The position numbers and the translations under genes were made by a program. DNA of 64,000 nucleotides from DATEOR01 sp036279015 (GTDB taxonomy: Bacteria; Actinomycetota; Thermoleophilia; Gaiellales; Gaiellaceae): the NCBI GenBank assembly GCA_036279015.1, contig DASUJY010000072.1, positions 10,322-74,321 on the forward strand. The letters run 5' to 3'. Positions within the stretch are counted from its first letter, which is position 1. Each line of letters opens with the position of its first letter. The notes beneath the pieces are model-generated. The model worked only from the letters and a program-made list of their open reading frames with translations. It was not told the DNA's origin and did no database searches. Below, in pieces: positions 55,366 through 63,023 of this stretch.

Positions 55366-57056
55366 ATCAACCGATAGTCGGGGCCGTCCCCGCCCTCGGG
55401 CGGCGTCAGCCGGCCGCCCTTGGCCGTGATCGCGCCGCACTGGACGCAGTTCGAGGCGGTCACCTCGACGTCGACGACATTGCCAGCCGGCGAGGCCTCG
55501 CCGCCGATCTCGTAGACCTGGGCGGGGCACATCCGCACCCACGCCTCCGCGACCTCGCGCCGGACCTTGCGGTCGATGCGGATGTGACTCGGCGCGTCGT
55601 CGCGCGTCTTGTTCCCGGACAGGTAGACGCTCGAGAGCTTGTCGAAGACGAGCTGCCCGTCCGGCGGCGGATAGGAGCTCTCGCCGACGAAGACGGGAAC
55701 ACGTGCGTCGGGCTCGAGCTTCAGGTCCCTCGGCGGGAGCTTGCCGAGCGAGTTGAGCGCGGCGCCCGCGAGGATCGCGCCGCGCATGAAACCGTGTTGG
55801 AAGGCCGGGCGCATGTTCCGGACGCGCTCGAGGTCCTTCCAGACGTAGCTCTCCTTGAGCGCGCGGTCGTACGATTCGAGCGCGCCGGGCTCCCAGGCGG
55901 TCCGCCCGGGAGCAAGCGCCTCGAAGGCGGTCTCCGCGGCGAGCATGCCCGAGCGCATCGCATAGTGGATGCCCTTGAGCGCCGGCACGTTCACGAGCCC
56001 CGCGCCGTCGCCGACGATCATCCCGCCGGGGAAGTGGAAGCGGTCCGGCAGCGCCAGGAAGCCGCCTTCGGGGATCGTCTTCGCGCCCCAGGCGATGCGC
56101 TTGCCGCCCTCGAGCATGGCCTGGACGAACGGATGCGTCTTCAGCTCCTGGAGGAGGTCGTGGACGGAGAGCGTCGCGTCGGCGTAGTCGAGGCCGACGA
56201 CCATCCCGAGCGCGACCATGTTCTCGCCGAGCGGGTAGATGAAGCTCCCGCCGAACTCACGGAACTTGCGCGCGCCCCGGAGCGGCCAGCCCAGCGTGTG
56301 GATGACCCGCTCGAGCGGGCGCGGGACCTCCCAGACCTCCTTGACGCCGAGCGCCCAGACCTGCGGCCGCGACTGCATCCCGAAGCGGTCGAGCGCGACG
56401 CCGGTGAGGTGGCCCTGCGTCCCTTCTGCGAGGATCGTCACGCGCGCGGTGATGTCCGAGCCGGGCTCGAAGTTCGGGAGCTCCTCGCCGCCGCGGCCTC
56501 GGCCGCGGTCGCCCGTCCGGATGCCGACGACGCGTCCGCCCGAGACGAGGAGCTTGCGCGCCGCCGTCTCGGGGACGATCGTCGTCCCTCCCTCCTCGGC
56601 GCGCTCGGCCATCCAGGCGCCGATCTCCGAGATCGAGGCGACGTAGTTGCCGTGGTTCCACATCGTGGGCGGAGCCGGGATGCGGAGCGCCCGCTTGGCG
56701 GTCAGGTAGTAGACGCCCTCGCGCGCGACCCGCGCCCGGAAGGGCATGTCCTCGCTGTGGAGGTCCGGGAAGAGCTGGCGGAACGCGCGCGGGTTGACGA
56801 CCGCACCGGAGAGGAGGTGGGCGCCCGGAGCCCTCCCCTTCTCGACCACGGCGACGGGGATCTCGCCGAGCCGCTCGCGCGTGGCCGGGTTCTCCTCGAG
56901 GAGCTGGTTCAGGCGGATGGCCGCCGAGAGCCCGGCCGGCCCGCCGCCGACCACGAGGACGCCGACGTCGATCCGCTCCTCGGGCGGATCGCTCGGCTCC
57001 GTCACGAACTCGGCCGGATCGAAGGGAGGTGGGAAGTCCGACGGGCGGGCGCTCAC
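55362..57056 (-). CDS. ETF-quinone oxidoreductase
   Basis: 564 residues from GTG at 57054-57056 overlapping etfA. FAD fold VLVVGGGPAGLSAAIRLNQ, the EKGRAPGAHLLSGAVV loop, and GDGAGLVNVPALKGIHYAM in the quinone/FAD region. The 4Fe-4S region reads MCPAQVYE then SNCVQCGAITAKGG: three Cys where four are usual. It passes electrons from ETF to the quinone pool. Confidence 0.92.
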   Translation of the reverse strand: MSARPSDFPPPFDPAEFVTEPSDPPEERIDVGVLVVGGGPAGLSAAIRLNQLLEENPATRERLGEIPVAVVEKGRAPGAHLLSGAVVNPRAFRQLFPDLHSEDMPFRARVAREGVYYLTAKRALRIPAPPTMWNHGNYVASISEIGAWMAERAEEGGTTIVPETAARKLLVSGGRVVGIRTGDRGRGRGGEELPNFEPGSDITARVTILAEGTQGHLTGVALDRFGMQSRPQVWALGVKEVWEVPRPLERVIHTLGWPLRGARKFREFGGSFIYPLGENMVALGMVVGLDYADATLSVHDLLQELKTHPFVQAMLEGGKRIAWGAKTIPEGGFLALPDRFHFPGGMIVGDGAGLVNVPALKGIHYAMRSGMLAAETAFEALAPGRTAWEPGALESYDRALKESYVWKDLERVRNMRPAFQHGFMRGAILAGAALNSLGKLPPRDLKLEPDARVPVFVGESSYPPPDGQLVFDKLSSVYLSGNKTRDDAPSHIRIDRKVRREVAEAWVRMCPAQVYEIGGEASPAGNVVDVEVTASNCVQCGAITAKGGRLTPPEGGDGPDYRLM

Positions 57057-58015
57057 GAGCCGCGCTTCTCCTTCACGAGCTCGGTCAGCTTCGGAACGAC
57101 CTCGTTGACGTCGCCGACGACGGCGAGGTCGGAGTACTCGAAGATCGGCGCGTTCGGATCCTTGTTGATTGCGACGATCGTCCCTGATCCCTGCATGCCA
57201 ACCTTGTGCTGGATCGCGCCCGAGATCCCGCACGCGATGTAGAGCTTCGGCGACACCGTCTTCCCCGTCTGCCCAACCTGGCTCGCGTACGGGTACCAGC
57301 CGGCGTCGACGACAGCACGCGTCGCAGCCACCGCCCCGCCGAGCGCCTTCGCCAGGTCCTCGACGATGGAGAAGCCCTCCGGCTTGCCGAGCCCACGGCC
57401 GCCCGCGACGATCACGTCGGCGTCCTCGATCGAGGGACCTTCGCTCTCCTCGTGCGCCTGCTCGACCATCACCGCCTGCCGCGAGAAGTCCTGCACCTCG
57501 ACGGGAATCTTCGTCACCTCGGCGCTGCCCCCCGACTCGACCGGCTCGAAGGTCCCGGAGCGGATGAGCGCGAGCCGCGGCTCGCCCGTCCAGCCCACGT
57601 CGACGAGCACCGAGTCGCCGAGCGCGGGCCGCTTCCCCACGAGCTCGCCGTCACGGACCTCGAGGTCGACGAGGTCCCAGTTGAGCCCGGCGTCGAGCCT
57701 CGCCGCGAGCCCGGCGGCGACGTCCGCCGCGAGGACGGAGGCGCCGAAGAGCACCGTGTCGAAGCCCTCCGACTCGACGAGCTTCGCGAGCACGTCGACG
57801 CGCGGCTGGGGCAGCGGCGCCTCGAGAGCGGAGTCGTCGCCGACGAGGACGCGCGCGGCGCCGTGGCGGCCGACCGGCTCGGCCAGCCCCTCGACGCCGG
57901 AACCGAGCAGGACCGCCGCAACGTCGTCGCCGAGCTGCGCGGCCTTGCCCAGGACGCCGAGCGAGCCCTTGACCGGCTCGCCCTCGTGGTCCTCGACGTA
58001 GACGAGGGTCGCCAT
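57053..58015 (-). CDS. etfA: Electron transfer flavoprotein alpha subunit
   Basis: 320 residues from ATG at 58013-58015. The C-terminal FAD domain shows VVAGGRGLGKPEGFS, SQVGQTGKTVSPKLYIA and GISGAIQHKVGMQGSGT. The N-terminal domain is standard. It is separated from etfB by 164 nt wholly occupied by a structured intergenic element. Confidence 0.95.
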   Translation of the reverse strand: MATLVYVEDHEGEPVKGSLGVLGKAAQLGDDVAAVLLGSGVEGLAEPVGRHGAARVLVGDDSALEAPLPQPRVDVLAKLVESEGFDTVLFGASVLAADVAAGLAARLDAGLNWDLVDLEVRDGELVGKRPALGDSVLVDVGWTGEPRLALIRSGTFEPVESGGSAEVTKIPVEVQDFSRQAVMVEQAHEESEGPSIEDADVIVAGGRGLGKPEGFSIVEDLAKALGGAVAATRAVVDAGWYPYASQVGQTGKTVSPKLYIACGISGAIQHKVGMQGSGTIVAINKDPNAPIFEYSDLAVVGDVNEVVPKLTELVKEKRGS

Positions 58016-58179
58016 CAGTGTTCCTTCAAGTGATCGCAGTGTGCTTCGGCCGCGCGAAAAGCGGCCCGGGGCAGGACGCACGGAGCCCTCGTATTGGCAC
58101 ATACGGGGGCGACCGAGGACGCAGCCCGGGCCAGCTTTGCAGCCGACCGAAGCATGCTGTTGATTGCTTGGAGGGACAC
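58016..58179 (-). ncRNA. Structured intergenic element A between etfB and etfA
   Basis: Minus strand begins AGGTGTCCCTCCAAGCAATC inside the etfB TAG stop and ends at GAAGGAACACTG before the etfA ATG. Nested stems GCTTCGGTCGGC/GCGGCCGAAGC and GGCCCGGG/CCCGGGCC surround conserved GCGTCCTCGGTCGC and GCTCCGTGCGTCCT strands. An apical hairpin (CCCTCGTAT/ATACGGGGG) caps it. It is homologous to the element at 62439-62605. RNA or mobile repeat is undecided. Confidence 0.55.
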
Positions 58180-58962
58180 CTAAAGGAGCTTGCGGGAGGA
58201 GAGGTACTCGACGACCTTCTCGGCGGCCGTGCCGCCGTCGTCTTCGATGCGCTCGCTCTCGCCGCGTGAGGGCGGATCCGCGAGCGCAAGCACGCGGGTG
58301 CGGGAGCCCGCCTCGCCGGCGTCCTCGGCGGAGAGCCCGAGGTCGGAGAGTGAGAGCGTCTCCTGTGGCTTCTTCTTCGCGCCCATGATCCCCTTGAGCG
58401 ACGGGTAGCGCGGCTCGTTGATCGCATCCGAGACTGCCACCACGCAGGGGAGCGGCGCCTCGATCACGTCGTAGCCGTATTCGGTCTGGCGCTTGACGCG
58501 GACCTTGCCGTCGGCGAGCTCGAGGCTCGCGGCCTGGGAGACGACCGGGAGCCCCACCCGGTCGGCAACGGCGGCCCAGAGGACTGCGCCGTCGGAGTCG
58601 CCCGCCTGCTGTCCGAAGACGACGAGCTCGGGGCTCTCGCGCTCGAGCGCCTTGGCGAGCGCCTTGCTCGTGGCGACGAGGTCCGACCCACCGAGGCTCT
58701 CGTCGGCGACGTGGATCGCCCGGTCCGCGCCGATCGCGAGCGCCTTCCGCAGCGAGTCAGCCGCCTTCTCGGGCCCCATCAGGAGCGCGACGACCTCCCC
58801 CTCGCCGGTCGCCTCCTTCACCTGGAGCGCGGCCTCGATGGCATGCGTATCGAAGTCGTTCAGCGCGCCCGCGACGCTCCGGTCGAGGCGAAACGTCTGC
58901 GGATCGAGACGCTTGGGAGCGGAGGCGTCCGGCACCTCCTTGACGCAGACGAGCACTTTCAT
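58180..58962 (-). CDS. etfB: Electron transfer flavoprotein beta subunit
   Basis: 260 residues. MKVLVCVKEVPDA, LNDFDTHAIEAALQVKE and FGQQAGDSDGAVLWAAVADR (the ETF-beta signature and AMP-binding region) are clear. It forms the ETF heterodimer that accepts electrons from acyl-CoA dehydrogenases. Divergent from the M23 peptidase gene. Confidence 0.95.
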   Translation of the reverse strand: MKVLVCVKEVPDASAPKRLDPQTFRLDRSVAGALNDFDTHAIEAALQVKEATGEGEVVALLMGPEKAADSLRKALAIGADRAIHVADESLGGSDLVATSKALAKALERESPELVVFGQQAGDSDGAVLWAAVADRVGLPVVSQAASLELADGKVRVKRQTEYGYDVIEAPLPCVVAVSDAINEPRYPSLKGIMGAKKKPQETLSLSDLGLSAEDAGEAGSRTRVLALADPPSRGESERIEDDGGTAAEKVVEYLSSRKLL

Positions 58963-59018
58963 GCGGGCGCGATCCTATCGGCTCAAGATCGGACGACCGC
59001 TTGCCGAAGGGTCTGTTA

Positions 59019-59038
59019 GCGTCCGCGCCTTCGGACGC
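59019..59038 (+). promoter_or_regulatory. Hairpin in the 5' region of the M23 peptidase gene
   Basis: GCGTCCG-CGCCTT-CGGACGC forms a 7-bp stem ending 12 nt before the M23 ATG, in the 88-bp divergent gap to etfB. It could influence translation initiation. Confidence 0.3.
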
Positions 59039-59050
59039 GAACCGGAGCCC

Positions 59051-59938
59051 ATGGCCAGCCACCGGACGACAGCCCGAGCGTTCCTTCTCCTGCTTCTCGC
59101 CGGGATCTTCGCCGGAACCGCGAAGGCGGCCAGCGTCCCCGACGTGACGGCCTTCCCCGTGGTCGGCAACGTCTTCTACATCGACGACTTCGGCGCGCCG
59201 CGCCATCAGGGCGCACACGAGGGAAACGACATCATGTCTCTGCGCCACCAGCCGGCGGTCGCCTTTGAGTCCGGCCGGGTCGAGAAGTGGGCCAGCCCGA
59301 AGGGCGCCGTCCCGAGCTGCATGCTTGTCCTCCATGGCAAGAGCGGCATGACCTACTGGTACATCCATCTGAACAACGACGTGACGAACGGAAACGACAA
59401 CGACGGCGGCTGCCGCAAGGCCTACGCGCCCGGCCTCGAGAACGGGCAGCACGTGCGGCGCGGCCAGCTCGTCGCCTTCGTCGGCGACTCGGGTGACGCG
59501 AACGGGATCCAGCCGCACCTGCACTTCGAGGTGCACACGGCGAAAGGAAAGCCGATCGATCCGTACGAGTATCTCGGGCGCGCGACGCCGCTCCTCTTCC
59601 CGCGGCCGCAGGCCGGGCTCGGAGACCTGACGCTCAAGCTCAAAGGCACGAAGGTCGTCGCCAAGACCGGCTCGACGATCACCGTGCAGACGAAGCGCAT
59701 CGTCGTCTCGCCCCTCGGCCTGAACTACGTCAACGTCCGCAAGGTGAACCTCGCAGTCCCGCCTGAGGCGCTCGTCGAGCGCAAGGCGACCGGCGGCAGG
59801 GTCGGCACGACCGACCTGACCTCGGCCAGGATCGGCGAGCGCGCCCGGGTTACGACGACGACCTTCTCGCCGTCGTGGCGGAAGCAGAGGGCGCGCGCCG
59901 GCGCACTCGCGGTGGCGAAGGTCCTCCTGCTCGGCTGA
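59051..59938 (+). CDS. Secreted M23 (LytM) peptidase-like protein
   Basis: 295 residues. Signal peptide ARAFLLLLLAGIFAGTAKA, then an M23 domain with GAHEGNDIMSLR (H-x3-D zinc ligands), MTYWYIHLN and the catalytic HLHFEVH. A C-terminal region (about 190-295) is unassigned. It likely cleaves peptidoglycan cross-bridges or is a regulator. It is the only long plus-strand gene in this half of the window. Confidence 0.88.
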   Translation: MASHRTTARAFLLLLLAGIFAGTAKAASVPDVTAFPVVGNVFYIDDFGAPRHQGAHEGNDIMSLRHQPAVAFESGRVEKWASPKGAVPSCMLVLHGKSGMTYWYIHLNNDVTNGNDNDGGCRKAYAPGLENGQHVRRGQLVAFVGDSGDANGIQPHLHFEVHTAKGKPIDPYEYLGRATPLLFPRPQAGLGDLTLKLKGTKVVAKTGSTITVQTKRIVVSPLGLNYVNVRKVNLAVPPEALVERKATGGRVGTTDLTSARIGERARVTTTTFSPSWRKQRARAGALAVAKVLLLG

Positions 59939-59977
59939 CGTAGCCGAGCCTCGGCGTGCCCGTCCGAGTCGGCCCGG

Positions 59978-59994
59978 CCGGGGTCTGACCCCGG
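59978..59994. repeat. GGGGTCTGACCCC palindromic repeat, copy 3
   Basis: CCGGGGTC-T-GACCCCGG, a 17-bp perfect palindrome in the convergent gap between the M23 gene and thiE. It pairs with copy 4, 79 nt away. Confidence 0.7.
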
Positions 59995-60073
59995 ACGTGT
60001 CTGGTTCGGCCAGGCGATGCTGGATCAGCGAGGCGAACGCATGCGAGGATCCATGCGCCTGGCTGTCCTTGGC

Positions 60074-60106
60074 GGCCATGGCCGGGGTCTGACCCCGGCC
60101 ATGGCC
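60074..60106. repeat. GGGGTCTGACCCC palindromic repeat, copy 4 (33 bp)
   Basis: A perfect palindrome with 16-bp arms around one T at 60090; the left arm begins GGCCATGGCCGGGG. It ends 1 nt from the thiE stop codon and could terminate or cap both convergent transcripts, though there is no U-run. Confidence 0.75.
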
Positions 60107-60107
60107 T

Positions 60108-60737
60108 CTAGAGACGCGGCAGTGCGGCGCGCAGCGAGCGGGCAACGGCCTCGGGGTCGTCCGCCTCGACGATCGCGCGGACGACGGCGACCCGGCTCGC
60201 ACCCGCGGCGACGACCTCGTCGATGTTCGACGCGTCGATGCCGCCGATCGCAAACCACGGCACCCTCGCGTTGGTAGTCGCATAGCGAACGAGCTCGAGC
60301 CCGACCGGGGGCCTCCCCTGCTTCGTCGGTGTCGCGTAGACCGGGCCGACGGCGATGTAGTCGGACCGCGCGGCGTCGATCTCCTCCGGCGCATGCGTCG
60401 AGAGACCGACGGGGAGGCCGAAGCTCCGCGCCTCCGCGACCGGAATGTCGTCCTGGCCGACGTGGACGAAGTCCGCGCCCGAGAGGACGGCGAGGTCGGG
60501 CCGGTCGTTGACCCCGAGCGGGACGCCGAGCCTGGCCGTCACCTCGCGCGCCTCGGCGAGCGCATCGAGAAGGCGCCCGTCCGGGAGCGAGCGCTCGCGC
60601 ACCTGAACGACGTCCACGCCGCCCCGAATCGCCGCTTCGAGGAAGGCACCGAGCTCCGGTAGGACAGGCGTGACGAGGTAAAGCGTCTTATCCGCCGGCC
60701 ACGGCCCGGGCGACGACCACGCGGTCTCGGTCCGCAA
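60108..60737 (-). CDS. thiE: Thiamine-phosphate synthase
   Basis: 209 residues from TTG at 60735-60737, overlapping thiS by 50 nt; no other start fits. LYLVTPVLPELGAFLEAAI, VDVVQVRERSLPDGRLLD, GVNDRPDLAVLSGADFVHVGQ (recognised by NDRPDLA) and YIAVGPVYATPTKQG are ThiE motifs. It couples thiazole and pyrimidine moieties. Confidence 0.93.
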   Translation of the reverse strand: MRTETAWSSPGPWPADKTLYLVTPVLPELGAFLEAAIRGGVDVVQVRERSLPDGRLLDALAEAREVTARLGVPLGVNDRPDLAVLSGADFVHVGQDDIPVAEARSFGLPVGLSTHAPEEIDAARSDYIAVGPVYATPTKQGRPPVGLELVRYATTNARVPWFAIGGIDASNIDEVVAAGASRVAVVRAIVEADDPEAVARSLRAALPRL

Positions 60738-60888
60738 GCTCCACCTCCGCGTAGCGGGCGCGCTCGACAGGCTCGCCGTTTCGCTCCACGAGCGCGAAGC
60801 CGGCTTCGAGGCCGAGCCGCCCGAGCAGGGAGGCGACGGTCTCCCCGGGGACGAGCTCTTCCTGGCGCCCGTTGACGTCGACCCTCAA
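60688..60888 (-). CDS. thiS: Sulfur-carrier protein ThiS
   Basis: 66 residues, ubiquitin-like. MRVDVNGRQEELV and GFALVERNGEPVER are the fold, ending in the Gly-Gly tail that becomes thiocarboxylated. It overlaps thiG by 4 nt and thiE by 50 nt. Confidence 0.93.
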   Translation of the reverse strand: MRVDVNGRQEELVPGETVASLLGRLGLEAGFALVERNGEPVERARYAEVELADRDRVVVARAVAGG

Positions 60889-61649
60889 ACCGTTCCTTCG
60901 AGCGGGCTCGACGCGACCGCCTCGCGCTCCTCGCCCATGACGCCCGCGAGGAACGCCCTTCGGCCCGCTTCGACCGCGAGCCGAAACGCCTCCGCCATCG
61001 CAACCGGGTCCTCGGCGCGGGCGACGGCCGTGTTGACTAGCACGGCGTCGGCGCCGAGCTCCATCGACTCGGCCGCTTGCGACGGAGCGCCGAGGCCGGC
61101 GTCGACGACGACCGGCACCTCGGCCTGCTCGATCACGATGCGGATCGCGTCCCGGAGCTTGAGGCCGCGGCCACTCCCGATCGGCGACGCGAGCGGCATC
61201 ACCGTCGCGCAGCCGACCTCCTCGAGCTTCTTCGCGAGCACAGGGTCCGGCATGACGTACGGGAGCACGGTGAAGCCGTCCTCGACGAGCGCCGCTGCCG
61301 CACGAAGGGTCTCGACCGGGTCGGGAAGCAGGTACCGCGGGTCCGGGATGACCTCGAGCTTCACCCAGTCGGGCAGGCCTCCGGCGCGAGCCAGCTTCGC
61401 CGTCCGCACGGCCTCGTCGGCGGTCTCGCAGCCCGAAGTGTTCGGCAGGAGGAGAACCTCCTCGGGGAGGAAGGACGTGATGTCCTCGCCCGGATCGTCG
61501 AAGTCGATGCGCCGCACCGCGACGGTCACGATCTCCGCGCGCGAGGCCAAGACGGCGTCGCGCATGACGTCGAAGCTCGAGTACTTGCCGGTGCCGAGGA
61601 AGAGGCGCGAGCCGAGCTCGCGGCCGGCGATGGTGAGCCTGTCCTCCAT
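60885..61649 (-). CDS. thiG: Thiazole synthase
   Basis: 254 residues. SRLFLGTGKYSSFDVMRDA, IEVIPDPRYLLPDPVET-like segments, VMPLASPIGSGRGL and PVVVDAGLGAPSQAAESMEL are ThiG motifs. Substrate Lys lies in the barrel. It starts 15 nt after the enoyl-CoA hydratase stop, leaving no room for a TPP riboswitch. Confidence 0.95.
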   Translation of the reverse strand: MEDRLTIAGRELGSRLFLGTGKYSSFDVMRDAVLASRAEIVTVAVRRIDFDDPGEDITSFLPEEVLLLPNTSGCETADEAVRTAKLARAGGLPDWVKLEVIPDPRYLLPDPVETLRAAAALVEDGFTVLPYVMPDPVLAKKLEEVGCATVMPLASPIGSGRGLKLRDAIRIVIEQAEVPVVVDAGLGAPSQAAESMELGADAVLVNTAVARAEDPVAMAEAFRLAVEAGRRAFLAGVMGEEREAVASSPLEGTV

Positions 61650-61664
61650 GTGATCCAGGGTAGC

Positions 61665-62438
61665 TCAGCGTCCCTGGAAATCGGGCTCGCGCTTCTCGAC
61701 GAAGGCGGCCATGCCCTCCTTCTGGTCCTCCGACGAGAAGAGCATGGCGAAGAGGCGAAGCTCGGTCTCCATGTGCGCGCTCGCCTCGCCGGTCAGATAG
61801 AGGTTCGTCGCCTCCTTCGCGTAGGCGAGCGCGAGCGGGCTCTTCTTCGCCAGCCCATGGGCGAGCTCGAGTGCCTTCGGCATCAGGTCGCCCGGCTCGT
61901 AGACCTGGTTGACGAGCCCCCAGTCATGCGCCTCCTGTGCGTCGACGACGCGGCCGCTGAACACCATCTCCTTCGCGAAGCCGAGGCCGACGATGCGCGG
62001 CAGCCGCTGGCTTCCGCCCCAGCCCGGGATGATGCCGAGGTTCACCTCCGGCTGGCCGAGCTTCGCGCTCGAGGAGGCGAGACGAATGTCGCAGGCGAGT
62101 GCCAGCTCGCAGCCGCCGCCGAGCGCATAGCCGTTGATCGCGGCGATCGTCGGCTTCGGGATCGTCTCGAGCAGGTTGGCGCACGCCTGGCCGAGCTCGC
62201 CCCAGCGCCGCGCCTCGAGGACGCCGAGCGACTGCATGAACTTGATGTCCGCGCCCGCGACGAAGGCCTTCTCTCCCGCGCCCGTGAGAAGGACGACGCA
62301 CGCCTCCGGATCGCCGGCAAGGTCCTCGAGATGATCGCGGAGCGCCTCGGCGTGGTCGACGTCGAGCGCGTTCATAGCGTCGGGCCGGTTGACGGTCACG
62401 ACTGCGACGCCGCCGTCGCGTCCGACGTCGACGCTCAT
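61665..62438 (-). CDS. Enoyl-CoA hydratase/isomerase family protein
   Basis: 257 residues from ATG at 62436-62438. Oxyanion-hole segments AFVAGADIKFM and GYALGGGCELALACDIRLA, and the catalytic Glu region QPEVNLGIIPGWGGSQRL. It hydrates trans-2-enoyl-CoA in beta-oxidation. Element B fills the gap to the B12-binding gene upstream. Confidence 0.93.
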   Translation of the reverse strand: MSVDVGRDGGVAVVTVNRPDAMNALDVDHAEALRDHLEDLAGDPEACVVLLTGAGEKAFVAGADIKFMQSLGVLEARRWGELGQACANLLETIPKPTIAAINGYALGGGCELALACDIRLASSSAKLGQPEVNLGIIPGWGGSQRLPRIVGLGFAKEMVFSGRVVDAQEAHDWGLVNQVYEPGDLMPKALELAHGLAKKSPLALAYAKEATNLYLTGEASAHMETELRLFAMLFSSEDQKEGMAAFVEKREPDFQGR

Positions 62439-62605
62439 CGGCGGTGCCCCGTCCAGTGATGGTCTCGCGTTTCTGGCGAGTGCTCGGGGCCGCCAGGCAA
62501 GGACGCAGGGAGCGGCAATATGCAGGCATATTGCCGCGACTGAGGACGCCGCTTGGCGGTTCCGAGCGCCGCCAGAGACGCCCTGACTATTGCTGGAGGG
62601 GGCAC
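62439..62605 (-). ncRNA. Structured intergenic element B between B12-binding and enoyl-CoA hydratase genes
   Basis: Minus strand begins AGGTGCCCCCTCCAGCAATA inside the TAG stop of the B12-binding gene and ends CTGGACGGGGCACC, 4 nt before the next ATG. Ends form an inverted repeat. Nested stems CTGGCG/CGCCAG and GCTCGG/CCGAGC enclose GCGTCCTCAGTCGC and GCTCCCTGCGTCCT. The apical hairpin is GGCAATATG-CCTG-CATATTGCC. It is homologous to element A. Confidence 0.55.
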
Positions 62606-63007
62606 CTAGACGGGGACGCGCTCGCGGATGAAGTCGACGATCTCGGAGACCGGCGCGCCGGGAGTGAACACCTCGGCGACCCCGCGCCGCTTGAGCTCCT
62701 CGACGTCCGGCTTCGGGATCGTGCCGCCGACGATGACCACGACGTCGTCGATCCCGTTCTCGGCGAAGCCCTCGAGGACTCTCGGGACGAGCGTCATGTG
62801 CGCCCCGGAGAGAATCGAGATCCCGACGGCGTCCGCGTCCTCCTGAATGGCCGTCTCGACGATCTGCTCGGGGGTCTGGTGGAGCCCCGTGTAGATGACC
62901 TCCATGCCCGCGTCGCGAAGCGCGCGAGCGATGATCTTGGCGCCCCGATCGTGGCCGTCGAGCCCCACCTTGGCAATGACGACTCGGATCTTGCGCTCGC
63001 GATTCAT
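62606..63007 (-). CDS. Cobalamin-binding domain protein, methylmalonyl-CoA mutase C-terminal type
   Basis: 133 residues. KVGLDGHDRGAKIIARALRD carries the DxHxxG B12-coordinating motif, VGISILSGAHMTLVPRVLE the SxL motif and VVVIVGGTIPKPDVEELK the GG motif. As a stand-alone protein it matches the small subunit of split methylmalonyl- or isobutyryl-type mutases; the catalytic barrel subunit is not in the window. It starts 16 bp from the divergent MBL gene. Confidence 0.92.
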   Translation of the reverse strand: MNRERKIRVVIAKVGLDGHDRGAKIIARALRDAGMEVIYTGLHQTPEQIVETAIQEDADAVGISILSGAHMTLVPRVLEGFAENGIDDVVVIVGGTIPKPDVEELKRRGVAEVFTPGAPVSEIVDFIRERVPV

Positions 63008-63021
63008 ACCGGTCGGTCAGT
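63004..63021. promoter_or_regulatory. TetR-type operator-like site between divergent starts
   Basis: TCATACCG-GT-CGGTCAGT has matching ACCG/CGGT half-sites at 2-nt spacing in the 16-bp gap between the B12-binding and MBL start codons. It resembles TetR-type operators known from acyl-CoA catabolism regulators; the regulator is not seen. Confidence 0.4.
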
Positions 63022-63023
63022 AT

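Noticed and set aside
50770..60106. GGGGTCTGACCCC repeats as a CRISPR array
   Set aside because: Only four palindromic copies in two distant pairs, no regular spacers and no cas genes.
61650..61664. TPP riboswitch before thiG
   Set aside because: Only 15 nt lie between the hydratase stop and thiG.
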